Shown here: positions 35,884 through 44,813 of the stretch, one piece after another | Layout: every line of letters begins with the position of its first letter | How positions within the stretch are numbered: position 1 is the stretch's first letter | Position numbers and translations under genes: made by a program | The notes under the pieces: model-generated | The model's input: only the letters and a program-made list of their open reading frames with translations | Told to the model about the DNA's origin: nothing | The model's database searches: none | Assembly: GCA_002238925.1 (NCBI GenBank) | Contig: MPNH01000013.1 | Location: forward strand, 20,841 to 84,840 | Direction of reading: 5' to 3' | From: Spirochaetaceae bacterium bin103 | GTDB lineage: Bacteria; Spirochaetota; Spirochaetia; SZUA-6; Bin103 | DNA: 64,000 bases

Positions 35884-37227
35884 ATGAAGATCACTTTCAT
35901 CGGGGCAGGCTCCACCGTGTTCGTGAAGAACATCATCGGCGACTGCATGCTCACCGAACCGCTGCGCGACGCCACCGTGGCGCTGTATGACATCAATTCG
36001 CAGCGGCTGCAGGAATCCAAGGCGATGCTGGACACGCTGAACGGCAACATCAACGGAGGGCGCGCCGCCATCGAGACCTGGCTGGGCACGGAACAGCGCA
36101 GGGAGGCGCTGCGCGGCGCCGACTTCGTGGTCAACGCGATCCAGGTGGGCGGCTACGAGCCGAGCACGGTAATCGACTTCCAGGTGCCCAAGAAGTACGG
36201 GCTGCGCCAGACCATCGCCGACACGCTCGGCATCGGCGGCATCTTCCGGGCCCTGCGCACCATCCCGGTGATGCTCGACTTCGCACGCGACATGGAGGAG
36301 GTGGCGCCGGACGCGTGGCTGCTGAACTACACCAACCCGATGGCGATGGTGATGGGCGCGGTGCTGCACGCCACCGGCGTGCGCGCGGTGGGGTTGTGCC
36401 ACTCGGTGCAGGCGTGCGTGCCGAGGTTGCTCGAGCGGCTGGCCATGGAGCACGATGCGGCGGACACCAAGTGGCAGATTGCCGGCATCAACCACCAGGC
36501 GTGGCTGCTGGAGCTGAAGGCGGCCGGCGCCGACCTGTACCCGGAGGTGAAGCGGCGCGCTGCCGAGATGAACTGCGCGGCGCGCGCCGGCGGGGGCAAG
36601 CACGATGACATGATCCGCTTCGAGATGATGCGCCACTTCGGGTATTACGTGACCGAGTCGTCCGAGCACAGCGCCGAGTACTTCCCGTACTGGATCAAGA
36701 GCACCCACCCGGAGCTGATCGAGGAGTTCAACATCCCGCTCGACGAGTATATCCGCCGCTGCATCCGGCAGATCGAGCGCTGGCGCACGCAGAGCGCCAC
36801 CATGGTCGGCAACCCCGGCCTGGGCCACGAGCGCTCGGTGGAGTACGGTTCGCGCATCATGGAGGCGATCGTCACCGACACCCCGTACCGGATTCACGGC
36901 AACGTCCTCAACGACGGCTTCATTGGCAACCTGCCGGCGGCGGCGTGCGTGGAGGTGCCGTCGCTGGTGGACCGCAACGGCGTGCAGGGCTGCGTGGTGG
37001 GCGATCTGCCGGAGCCGTGCGCGGCGCTGAACCGCACCAACGTCAATGTGCAGTTGCTCACCGTGGAGGCGGCGCTGGAGCGGCGCCGCGACCGCATCTA
37101 CCAGGCGGCGATGCTCGACCCGCACACCGCGTCCGAGCTGTCGCTGGACCAGATCGCGAGCATGTGCGACGAGCTGATCGAGGCGCACGGCGACCTGCTG
37201 CCGGCATACCGGGGCAACGGTGTCTAG
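35884..37227 (+). CDS. GH4 family glycosidase (alpha-galactosidase/alpha-glucosidase type)
   Basis: The 447-residue NAD+- and metal-dependent glycosidase acts through an oxidised intermediate. The N-terminal cofactor loop is KITFIGAGSTVFVKNIIGD. Metal ligands lie in VGLCHSVQACV (Cys near residue 174) and AGINHQAWLLEL (His near 203). LLNYTNPMAM is also conserved. It is similar to MelA/LplD enzymes that cleave galactosides, glucosides or galacturonides taken up from outside. The start MKITFIGAG is standard for the family. The sugar kinase gene follows after 53 bases, suggesting one sugar-use operon. Confidence 0.93.
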   Translation: MKITFIGAGSTVFVKNIIGDCMLTEPLRDATVALYDINSQRLQESKAMLDTLNGNINGGRAAIETWLGTEQRREALRGADFVVNAIQVGGYEPSTVIDFQVPKKYGLRQTIADTLGIGGIFRALRTIPVMLDFARDMEEVAPDAWLLNYTNPMAMVMGAVLHATGVRAVGLCHSVQACVPRLLERLAMEHDAADTKWQIAGINHQAWLLELKAAGADLYPEVKRRAAEMNCAARAGGGKHDDMIRFEMMRHFGYYVTESSEHSAEYFPYWIKSTHPELIEEFNIPLDEYIRRCIRQIERWRTQSATMVGNPGLGHERSVEYGSRIMEAIVTDTPYRIHGNVLNDGFIGNLPAAACVEVPSLVDRNGVQGCVVGDLPEPCAALNRTNVNVQLLTVEAALERRRDRIYQAAMLDPHTASELSLDQIASMCDELIEAHGDLLPAYRGNGV

Positions 37228-37280
37228 CCGCCGAGGCGCCGCGATGGGCGGCCGGCGTGGCGTATTGGGGGGCCGCTGAC

Positions 37281-38786
37281 ATGGCGGGCCTTCTGCTTGG
37301 CTACGACCTTGGCAGCTCCGCCATCAAGGCGGCGCTGGTCGATATCGACAGCGGCCGGCTGGTTGCCGCCGCCACGTCGCCGGCCGGTACCGAGCTGGCA
37401 ATGGCCGCGCCGCGGCCGGGCTGGGCGGAGCAGGATCCCGACTTGTGGTGGCGGCACCTGGTGGCGGCCACCGCGCGGCTTGGCGATGCTCTGCGCGGCA
37501 CCGGCGGGAGCCTGGCCGACGTGCGGGCGGTCGGCATCGCCTACCAGATGCACGGCCTGGTGCTGACCGACGCCGCCGGCGCGGTGCTGCGCCCGGCGAT
37601 CATCTGGTGCGACAGCCGCGCGGTGGAAATCGGCGACCGGGCGTTCGCCGAGCTGGGTGCGGAGCAGGCCCTGAGCCGGCTGCTCAACTCGCCCGGCAAC
37701 TTCACCGCCTCCAAGATGCGCTGGGTCATCGAGCACGAGCCGCGGTTAGCGGATGCGGCCGCGCACTTCCTGCTGCCGGGCGACTACATCGCCTGGCGCC
37801 TCACCGGCGAGTGGGCCACCACGCCGTCCGGCCTGTCGGAAGGCATCCTGTGGGACTTCTCGCGCTCGCAGCGCGCCGACTTCCTGCTCGACCATTACGG
37901 CATCGACGCCGGGTTGCTGCCGCCGGCGGTGCCCACCTTCTCGGCACAGGGCGCGCTGACCGCGGCGGCCGCCGCCGAGCTCGGCCTGCCGGCGGGCACG
38001 CCGCTTACCTACCGGGGCGGCGACCAGCCCAACAACGCGCTCTCTCTCGGCGTGCTCGACCCCGGCACCGTGGCCGCCACCGCCGGCACCTCCGGGGTGG
38101 TGTACGGCGTGGCCGACCGCGCCGACTACGACCCCGCCTCGCGCGTCAACACGTTCGTGCACGTCAACCACGAGGCGGGGCGGCCGCGCTACGGGGTACT
38201 GCTGTGCCTGAACGGCTGCGGCATCCTGAACAGCTGGCTGCGCCGCGCCTGCGCGGGGGAGCGCGACTACCCGGCCATGAACGCCGCGGGCGCGGAGGTG
38301 CCGGTGGGTGCGGACGGGGTAGTCGTGCTGCCGTTCGGCAACGGCGCCGAACGCATGCTCGGCAACCGCGATCCGGGCGCCTCCGTGCACGGCCTGCGCT
38401 TCAACAGCCATGACGAACGCCACCTGTTGCGCGCCGGCCAGGAGGGGGTGGCGTTCAGTCTTGCCTACGGCCTCGAGGTGATGCGCGAGGTGGGCGTGGA
38501 CGCCGCCACGGTGCGCGCCGGCCGTGCCAACCTGTTCCTGAGCCCGCTGTTCCGGGAGGCGTTCGCGGCCACCACCGGCGCCGCCATCGAGCTGTACGAC
38601 ACCGACGGCGCCGAGGGCGCGGCGCGCGGCGCCGGCATCGGCGCCGGCATCCACGACTACGACACCGCGTTCACCACCTTGAACCGCGTGCTGACCGTAG
38701 CGCCGGATGAGGCTTTGCAGCCCGCCTACGCCGACGCCTACCGGCACTGGCGCCTCCACCTGGACGCCGCCCTGCGTGACGGGTAA
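37281..38786 (+). CDS. xylB: Xylulokinase-like FGGY sugar kinase
   Basis: The 501-residue carbohydrate kinase phosphorylates a pentulose or similar sugar with ATP. The start LLLGYDLGSSAIKAALVDI is the phosphate-1 motif of the FGGY fold. GIAYQMHGLVL, IIWCDSRAVEIGD, GDYIAWRLTGEWATTPSG and TYRGGDQPNNALSLG (with the catalytic Asp region) follow, and AGTSGVVYGV is the second phosphate motif. The C-terminal LFREAFAATTGAAIEL and GAARGAGIGAG fit. It is most like xylulokinase, but other FGGY substrates are possible. It sits behind the GH4 gene in the same direction. Confidence 0.88.
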   Translation: MAGLLLGYDLGSSAIKAALVDIDSGRLVAAATSPAGTELAMAAPRPGWAEQDPDLWWRHLVAATARLGDALRGTGGSLADVRAVGIAYQMHGLVLTDAAGAVLRPAIIWCDSRAVEIGDRAFAELGAEQALSRLLNSPGNFTASKMRWVIEHEPRLADAAAHFLLPGDYIAWRLTGEWATTPSGLSEGILWDFSRSQRADFLLDHYGIDAGLLPPAVPTFSAQGALTAAAAAELGLPAGTPLTYRGGDQPNNALSLGVLDPGTVAATAGTSGVVYGVADRADYDPASRVNTFVHVNHEAGRPRYGVLLCLNGCGILNSWLRRACAGERDYPAMNAAGAEVPVGADGVVVLPFGNGAERMLGNRDPGASVHGLRFNSHDERHLLRAGQEGVAFSLAYGLEVMREVGVDAATVRAGRANLFLSPLFREAFAATTGAAIELYDTDGAEGAARGAGIGAGIHDYDTAFTTLNRVLTVAPDEALQPAYADAYRHWRLHLDAALRDG

Positions 38787-38822
38787 CCGCGTCGGTCACC
38801 GCCGCGTCCTGCCGGCATCGGT

Positions 38823-39542
38823 GTGATCGCCACCTATATCAATGCCGTCGCGGTGATCGCCGGCGCGCTGATCGGCCTGCTGCTGCGGCGGGCGATCGCC
38901 GACCGGTTTCGCGACGTGGTGACCAGCGGCATCGGCGTGATCACCCTGGTGCTCGGTTTCCGGCTCGGCTTCGAGTCGCAACAGATCGTCTACCTGGCGC
39001 TGTCGGTGGCGATCGGCGGCCTGCTCGGCGAGTGGTGGAAGATCGAGCAGGGCGTGACCGGGCTCGGCGCCGCCCTGCACCGGTTGCTGTGGCGGCGCGA
39101 AACTCAAGCGGAGGCCGCGGCCGACAGCCGGCGCGGGTTTGCGGTCGCTTTCCTGAACGCCTCGGTGCTGTTCTGCGTCGGCGCCATGACGCTGGTGGGC
39201 TCGTTCCGCGCCGGCGTCGACGGCGACTACGAACTGATCCTGACCAAGAGCGTGCTCGACGGCTTCATGGCGGTACTGCTGACCGCCGCGATGGGCATCG
39301 GGGTAGCCTTCGCCAGCCTGGTGATCTTGGTCTACCAGGGCGGCCTGACGCTGCTCAGCCGCGTGCTGCAGCCGCTGGTCTCCGCCGAGCTGATGGCCGA
39401 ACTGAGCGCCGTGGGCGGCGTGCTGATCGTCATGATCGGCATCAACCTGCTCGGCCTGCGCCAACTCAAGACCGCCAACTTCCTGCCCGCCTTCGCCGTC
39501 ATGGCGGCCCTGATGGCCGTGCACCCCCTCGCTTTCCTGTAA
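38823..39542 (+). CDS. DUF554 family integral membrane protein
   Basis: The 239-residue protein has six or seven hydrophobic helices, beginning MIATYINAVAVIAGALIGLL. Family features are GVITLVLGFRLGFES, SVAIGGLLGEWWKIE, NASVLFCVGAMTLVGSF and GGVLIVMIGINLLGLRQLKTANFLPA. The family (YdfK-like) is widespread and thought to be a transporter, with no settled substrate. The GTG at 38823 begins 36 bases after the kinase stop, so it may belong to the same operon. It converges on the zinc dehydrogenase gene. Confidence 0.9.
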   Translation: MIATYINAVAVIAGALIGLLLRRAIADRFRDVVTSGIGVITLVLGFRLGFESQQIVYLALSVAIGGLLGEWWKIEQGVTGLGAALHRLLWRRETQAEAAADSRRGFAVAFLNASVLFCVGAMTLVGSFRAGVDGDYELILTKSVLDGFMAVLLTAAMGIGVAFASLVILVYQGGLTLLSRVLQPLVSAELMAELSAVGGVLIVMIGINLLGLRQLKTANFLPAFAVMAALMAVHPLAFL

Positions 39543-39548
39543 CCGCCG

Positions 39549-40586
39549 TCAGCCGGCGACGTCGATGACGATCTTCAGGGCTTGGCGCTCGCCCTTGGCG
39601 AGGGAGGTCATCATGGCCGGCACCTCGTCGAGGGTGCAGTGGCCTTCGATGAAGCCGGACAGCTCGCGGTGCAGGCCGCCGAGCATTGCCACCGCATCGG
39701 TGAATGCGCGGCGGTCGAAGCCGTAGGTGCCGACCAGGGTCCACTCGTAGCTGATCATGTCCTGCACCGGCAGCGGCACCTCGTGGGCCAGGTTGCCGAT
39801 CATCAGCACCGTGCCGCCCTCGGCAACCATGCGCACCGCGCTCACGAACGAGCCGGCGCTGCCCACGGCATCGACCACCACGTCCGGCGGTTCGCCGAGC
39901 GCCGCGGTCACCGCCGCGCGGGTATCGGCAACCGTGTCGCCGGCCGCGATCGGCACCGCCGTCGCCCCGAGCAGCGCCGCCCGCTGCGCCTTCGCGGCTA
40001 TCGTGTCCAGAGAGGCGATCCGCTCGGCGCCGCGGGCGCGCGCCACCAGCACACCGGCCATGCCGATGGTGCCGGCGCCGAGAATCGCCACCCGGCGCGG
40101 CGCCACATTGCGCGCCTCCAGCCGGTGCCAGCCGTGCAGCACCACCCCGAGCGGCTCCGCCAGCAGGCCGATCTCGCTCGGCACACCGTCGGCGAGCGGA
40201 ATCAGGTTGGCCGCCGGTACTGCCACATACTCCGCCATCGCCCCGCGCGTGCCCAGGTTCACGCCGATCAGCTGCTTGTTCAGGAACGACGGATCGCCCT
40301 CTTCGGGGCTTGGCGCGTGGTCGGCGATGATGTTGTACAGCGCCACCCGGGTGCCCGGCGCCGGCGCGCTCGCCCCCGGTCCGAGCCGCTCCACGGTGCC
40401 GCTCACCTCGTGCCCCATCACCATGCCGGGGGCGCGGCGCCCGCTCTCGCCGGTAAAGCCGTGCACGTCGCTGCCGCAGATGCCGACCGTGTCGACGCGC
40501 AGCAGCGCCTCGCCGTCGCCCGGCTCTGGGGCCGGCAGGTCGACCACGCTCATGTCCCAGGGACCGTTATAAAGAACCGCTTTCAT
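39549..40586 (-). CDS. Zinc-binding alcohol dehydrogenase (MDR, sorbitol/threonine dehydrogenase type)
   Basis: The 345-residue medium-chain dehydrogenase has the catalytic zinc site in GICGSDVHGF (Cys, Asp), GMVMGHEVSGTV (His, Glu) and LAEPLGVVLHGW (Glu). The NAD(P) loop is VAILGAGTIGMAG near residue 168, with VVVDAVGSAGSF later. The four structural-zinc cysteines usual near residue 90-110 are missing; the region reads NIIADHAPSPEEGD. Likely substrates are polyols or amino-alcohols. It ends 6 bases from the convergent DUF554 stop and is divergent from the DNA glycosylase gene. Confidence 0.92.
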   Translation of the reverse strand: MKAVLYNGPWDMSVVDLPAPEPGDGEALLRVDTVGICGSDVHGFTGESGRRAPGMVMGHEVSGTVERLGPGASAPAPGTRVALYNIIADHAPSPEEGDPSFLNKQLIGVNLGTRGAMAEYVAVPAANLIPLADGVPSEIGLLAEPLGVVLHGWHRLEARNVAPRRVAILGAGTIGMAGVLVARARGAERIASLDTIAAKAQRAALLGATAVPIAAGDTVADTRAAVTAALGEPPDVVVDAVGSAGSFVSAVRMVAEGGTVLMIGNLAHEVPLPVQDMISYEWTLVGTYGFDRRAFTDAVAMLGGLHRELSGFIEGHCTLDEVPAMMTSLAKGERQALKIVIDVAG

Positions 40587-40672
40587 CGCCGCGCAGCATA
40601 CCACAAGCCCCGCGCGGCGCGGCGAGGCGCTTGGCGGGAACCTGCGAACGGCGTAGCCTTGGCGCTGGGATC

Positions 40673-41590
40673 ATGCCGGAATTGCCCTCGGTAACCGTGT
40701 ACGTGGAGCACCTGCGGCGCCGCACCGTGGACCGCACGCTGCAGAAGGTGCGCATCGCCAACCCGTTCGTGCTGCGCTCGGTCGATCCGCCCATCAGCGC
40801 GGCGCACGGGCGGCGGGTGCAGGCCGTGCACCGGCTCGGCAAGCGCATCGTGTTCACCCTGAGCGGCGACCTGTACCTGGTAATCCACCTGATGGTCGCC
40901 GGCCGCCTGCGCTGGCACGACGACAGCGCGGCGGCCAAGATTCCGCGCAAAGTCGGGCTGGCCGGCTTCGAGTTCGACTCCGGCACGCTCGTGCTCACCG
41001 AGGCCGGCAGCAAGCGGCGCGCCTCCGTGCACCTGGCGGCGGGCAGCGAGGGGCTTGCCGAGCACGAGCGCGGCGGCCTGGAGATCCTGGACGCCGATGC
41101 CGCGGCGTTCCGTGAGGCGCTGCTGCGCGAGAATCACACCCTCAAGCGCGCGCTGGCAGACCCGCGCCTGTTCTCGGGGGTAGGCAACGCATTCTCGGAC
41201 GAGATATTGCACCGCGCCGGCCTGTCGCCGCTGCAGCTTACCGCCCGCATGGCCGGCGAACAGGTCGATACGCTGCACGCGGCATGCGTGGCCGTGCTCA
41301 CCGAGTGGGTAGACCTGCTGCGCGCCGAGAGCGGCGGCAACTTCCCGAAGAAGGTGACCGCCTTCCACCCCAAGATGGCCGTGCACGGCAAGTACGGCCA
41401 GCCGTGCCCGGCGTGCGGCACCCCCGTGCAGCGCATCGTGTACGCCGCCAACGAGAGCAACTACTGTCCGCGCTGCCAGACCGGCGGCAAGCTGCTCGCC
41501 GACCGCGCCCTGTCCCGCCTGCTCAAGTCCGACTGGCCGCGCAGCGTCGACGAACTGGAAGACCTCCGCAAACCCCGCAGCGAAGATTGA
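40673..41590 (+). CDS. mutM: Fpg/Nei family DNA glycosylase
   Basis: The 305-residue base-excision repair enzyme has the catalytic N-terminal Pro after Met processing (MPELPSVTVYVEHL). VIHLMVAGRLRW and GSKRRASVHL belong to the N-terminal lobe, and GVGNAFSDEILHRAGLSP to the helix-two-turn-helix. A C-terminal zinc finger is seen as CPACGTPVQRI and NYCPRCQTGG. The canonical PELPEVE is changed to PELPSVT; Glu3 is kept. It removes oxidised bases such as 8-oxoguanine or oxidised pyrimidines. Fpg and Nei cannot be separated with certainty, so the symbol is provisional. Confidence 0.9.
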   Translation: MPELPSVTVYVEHLRRRTVDRTLQKVRIANPFVLRSVDPPISAAHGRRVQAVHRLGKRIVFTLSGDLYLVIHLMVAGRLRWHDDSAAAKIPRKVGLAGFEFDSGTLVLTEAGSKRRASVHLAAGSEGLAEHERGGLEILDADAAAFREALLRENHTLKRALADPRLFSGVGNAFSDEILHRAGLSPLQLTARMAGEQVDTLHAACVAVLTEWVDLLRAESGGNFPKKVTAFHPKMAVHGKYGQPCPACGTPVQRIVYAANESNYCPRCQTGGKLLADRALSRLLKSDWPRSVDELEDLRKPRSED

Positions 41591-41653
41591 CGCCCCAACC
41601 GGGCCGGCTTACAGTCCATGGCTATCCCATCACTGACAAAGGCGGTCCCAGAC

Positions 41654-42916
41654 ATGAACGCACACGTCCACCAGCCCCCACCCGACGGCGTATTGCTGGA
41701 GCAGGAGGAGCGCATCCCGGTCGCCGGCCGCGCGCTCGAAGTGGCCGACCCACCCGCCGGCTACCGCCACCTCCCCGACCTGGGCATCATCGCGCTCGAC
41801 CGCCTGGACGTGCGCCGGCTGCACGCCTTCCCGCCGCCGAACGACATGAGCGAGCCGGTCCGCGCCCTGAAAACCCCCGGAGGCGACCTGCTGGCAATTA
41901 CCCAGTCCGGCTCCGGGCACATGATCAACAACCGCGACAAGATCAACGAGTTGCTCGCCTACCGGTCCGGCGACGGCGGCGCCACCTGGCACGGCCCGAC
42001 CCACCCGTGGGAGGTTTCGTACAACCAGCATGGCTTCAACCCGCTGGTACCGCGCGGCAGCACGCAAATCGTCGCCTTCGGTACCGAGCCGACAGCGGAA
42101 CTTTTTTTGCCCCCGCACGACGGCGGCGTCGGCATGCGACGGTCCGATGACGACGGCCACACCTGGAGCGAGACCGAGATTATCGATCCGGTCAACAGTC
42201 CGGGCTACCTTGGCGTCGGCCACATGCGCGGCTGCGAGATGGACTCGGGCGCCTGGCTGCTGCCCACCTACAGCGTGCGCCGCCGCACCAAAGGATGGCC
42301 GAACCGCACCGATACGCAGTACGTCCTGCGCAGCGAGGATCAGGGTGCGAGCTGGACACTGATCCCGGGGCCGCATCCGCACGGCTGGCAGACGCAACCG
42401 TGGCAGCGCACGCTCGAGGGCACCATCCTGTCGCCCGGCGGCAGCGCAGCGGTGATGTTCGCCCGCGTGCCGTCCGGGCGCATTTGGGAGCTGCGCAGCG
42501 CCGATGACGGGCGCACCTGGAGCGATCCCGAGCCGACGGTGCTGCGCCACCCGGACGCACCGCCCATGGTTTTCTGGCTCGGCGACGGCAGCACGATGGT
42601 GGCGCTGATCCACAACCAGGGCTCGGGAGACTGGCGCGGCCAGGCCGACCGGCGCGAGCTGTGGGCGTGCCTGTCACGCGATGAGGGCCGTTCGTGGAGC
42701 GAGCCTCGACTGCTGCTCGCCGACACCACCGTGCCGCGCGCGGCGCCGTCCACGCGCGACCCAAAGCGCCCGGTGGAACTGTCCTACGCCGACCTGGTGG
42801 TGGACGGCGACCGCCTGCACCTGTTCCTGGACCACCAGAAACGGCAGATCTTCCACATCATGCTGACCGAGGCGGACCTGAGCGCCGGCGCGACGGAGCA
42901 GGATCTCGGCGGCTGA
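41654..42916 (+). CDS. Sialidase-superfamily (BNR/Asp-box) protein
   Basis: The six-bladed beta-propeller protein of about 420 residues has five Asp-box repeats (SxDxGxxW): SGDGGATW, SDDDGHTW, SEDQGASW, SADDGRTW and SRDEGRSW. No signal peptide is present. Family members include exo-sialidases and related glycoside hydrolases, but the catalytic Tyr/Glu pair and Arg triad cannot be placed with confidence. I prefer the ATG at 41654, which has AAAGGCGG upstream; an in-frame ATG at 41618 adds 12 residues. It converges on the sugar ABC permease operon, suggesting a shared role in glycan use. Confidence 0.82.
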   Translation: MNAHVHQPPPDGVLLEQEERIPVAGRALEVADPPAGYRHLPDLGIIALDRLDVRRLHAFPPPNDMSEPVRALKTPGGDLLAITQSGSGHMINNRDKINELLAYRSGDGGATWHGPTHPWEVSYNQHGFNPLVPRGSTQIVAFGTEPTAELFLPPHDGGVGMRRSDDDGHTWSETEIIDPVNSPGYLGVGHMRGCEMDSGAWLLPTYSVRRRTKGWPNRTDTQYVLRSEDQGASWTLIPGPHPHGWQTQPWQRTLEGTILSPGGSAAVMFARVPSGRIWELRSADDGRTWSDPEPTVLRHPDAPPMVFWLGDGSTMVALIHNQGSGDWRGQADRRELWACLSRDEGRSWSEPRLLLADTTVPRAAPSTRDPKRPVELSYADLVVDGDRLHLFLDHQKRQIFHIMLTEADLSAGATEQDLGG

Positions 42917-42940
42917 TCTCCTGCGCGCCGGGCCGCGCCC

Positions 42941-43825
42941 TCAACCCTTGACCGAGCCGATCAGCACGCCGCGGATGAAGTACTTCTGCGCGAATGGGTA
43001 CAGGATCACGATCGGTCCGATGCTGATGAAGATCAGTGCGGCCTTCACGGTCTCCTCGGTCACCGCCGTGTCGGTTTCCAGGTCGACGTCGGTCATCGAC
43101 ATGATCTGGGCCTCCAGCAGTACGCGCCGCAGCAGCAGTTGCAGTACGATCTTGGTGTGGTCGGTGACGTAGATCAGCGCGTCGAACCAGGCGTTCCAGT
43201 GCATCACCGCACCCCACAGCGCCACCGTGGCGATGATCGGCTTGGACAGTGGCAGGATGATGCGCCACAGGATGGTGATCTCGTTGGCGCCGTCGATGTA
43301 GGCGGACTCCTCCAGGCTGTCGGGAATCGAGAACATGAAATTGCGCGCGATCAGCAGCGTGTAGGCCTGCACCAGCACCGGCCAGATCAGCGCCCAGCGG
43401 GAGTCGAGCAGGCCCACCGACCGCACCAGCAGGAAGCGCGGAATCAGCCCGCCGTTGAAGAACAGCGTGAACACCACCAGGAAGGTGAACGCGCGGATGA
43501 ACGGCAGCCGGCGCTTGGAGATGGCGTACGCGGCGGCGATCGTCACCAGCGTGTTCAACAGCGTCCCTACAATGGTGCGAAACAGGGTGTTGGCGTAGGC
43601 GGTGCCGATGGCGGACTTCTGCAGCACGGTCTCGTAGGCGGTGATCGACCAGGCAACCGGCAGGAACTGGGCGCGGAACTCGCGCAGGTACACCGACTCG
43701 GGGGTGCTGAACGAGTCGACCAGCAGGAGCCAGAACGGGATCAGAACAACCGCCGAAACCAGGCACAGGACGGTGATGTTCACCGCATCGAACAGGCGCT
43801 CGCCGCGCGTGCGCAGCACGCTCAA
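42941..43825 (-). CDS. Carbohydrate ABC transporter permease (LplC/YtcP type)
   Basis: The 294-residue inner-membrane protein has six helices; the first is ITVLCLVSAVVLIPFWLLLV. The EAA loop reads EESAYIDGANEITILWRIIL near residue 187, and the family ending YPFAQKYFIRGVLIGSVKG matches LplC. It pairs with the next permease, whose stop overlaps its ATG by four bases. Lpl/Ytc systems import complex saccharides such as pectin- or alginate-derived oligomers. No ATPase gene is nearby, so a shared MsmX-like ATPase elsewhere is likely. Confidence 0.94.
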   Translation of the reverse strand: MSVLRTRGERLFDAVNITVLCLVSAVVLIPFWLLLVDSFSTPESVYLREFRAQFLPVAWSITAYETVLQKSAIGTAYANTLFRTIVGTLLNTLVTIAAAYAISKRRLPFIRAFTFLVVFTLFFNGGLIPRFLLVRSVGLLDSRWALIWPVLVQAYTLLIARNFMFSIPDSLEESAYIDGANEITILWRIILPLSKPIIATVALWGAVMHWNAWFDALIYVTDHTKIVLQLLLRRVLLEAQIMSMTDVDLETDTAVTEETVKAALIFISIGPIVILYPFAQKYFIRGVLIGSVKG

Positions 43826-44781
43826 AACCCGAACTCCCGGGCCACGCGCGTGAACCGGTTCACTACCAGCAGCAGGATCAGGCCAACCGTGTTGTTGAAC
43901 AGGCCCACCGCCGCCGCATAGCTCCAGTCCTGCTGGATGATCCCCTTGCGGTAGGTGTAGGTCTCGATGATGTCGCCGGTGTCATAGATGGTGGGGTTCT
44001 GCAGGTTGAAGATCTGGTCGAATCCCACCTCCAGCAGGTTGCCGACGCGCAGCAGGAACACGATCACCATCACCGGATACAGCGACGGGACGGTGATGCT
44101 CATGGTGCGCTGCAAGCGGCCCGCGCCATCGATCTGGGCCGCCTCGTAGAGCTGTGGGTCGATGCCGGCCAGAGCCGCCAGGTAGATGATCGATCCCCAG
44201 CCGAAGGTCTGCCAGACGTAGCTGATCACCACCACCGCCACGAACCAGTCGGAGTCGGCCATGAAGTTGTGCGGGCGCCCGCCGGCCGCCTCGACCAGAT
44301 GGTTGACGATGCCGAGCGACGGCGACAGCACCTCGTACACGATGCCGGCCAGCACCACCCACGAGATGAAGTGCGGCAGGTAGCTGATCGTCTGCACGCT
44401 TTTCTTGAGGCGTACGTTGATCAGCTCGTTGAGCAGGATGGCGAACAGGATAGGGGCCGGGAACCCGAACAGCAGCTTGAGCACGCTGATCACCACGGTG
44501 TTGCGCAGCACCTGCCAGAAGCGCGGCGACGCAAACATTGCGATGAAGTGTTCGAATCCGACCCACTCGCTGGCCCAGATGCCCTTGAGCAGCTTGAAGT
44601 CCTTGAAGGCGATCTGGATACCGTACATCGGGCCGTACTGGAACAGCACGAAGTAGGCCGCCGCCGGCAGCAGGAGCAGGTAGATCAGCTTGTAGCGGCA
44701 CATCAGGCGCCAGCGCGCGCCCATGTCAATGCGGGCGCGCGCCGGTGCCTGCGACGCCGGTATCGCGTCGGGCGATTTCAT
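43822..44781 (-). CDS. Carbohydrate ABC transporter permease (LplB/YteP type)
   Basis: The 319-residue inner-membrane protein begins after a short polar leader with RYKLIYLLLLPAAAYFVLFQ. The family signatures YGPMYGIQIAFKDF and YLPHFISWVVLAGIVYE are present, and the EAA loop reads YEAAQIDGAGRLQRTMSI. It ends with VVNRFTRVAREFGF. It sits between the solute-binding protein (32 bases upstream) and the second permease (4-base overlap), the standard SBP-B-C order of LplABC-like operons. Confidence 0.94.
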   Translation of the reverse strand: MKSPDAIPASQAPARARIDMGARWRLMCRYKLIYLLLLPAAAYFVLFQYGPMYGIQIAFKDFKLLKGIWASEWVGFEHFIAMFASPRFWQVLRNTVVISVLKLLFGFPAPILFAILLNELINVRLKKSVQTISYLPHFISWVVLAGIVYEVLSPSLGIVNHLVEAAGGRPHNFMADSDWFVAVVVISYVWQTFGWGSIIYLAALAGIDPQLYEAAQIDGAGRLQRTMSITVPSLYPVMVIVFLLRVGNLLEVGFDQIFNLQNPTIYDTGDIIETYTYRKGIIQQDWSYAAAVGLFNNTVGLILLLVVNRFTRVAREFGF

Positions 44782-44813
44782 GCGAGCGGTCCGGACGGGG
44801 GCCGCCTGGATTC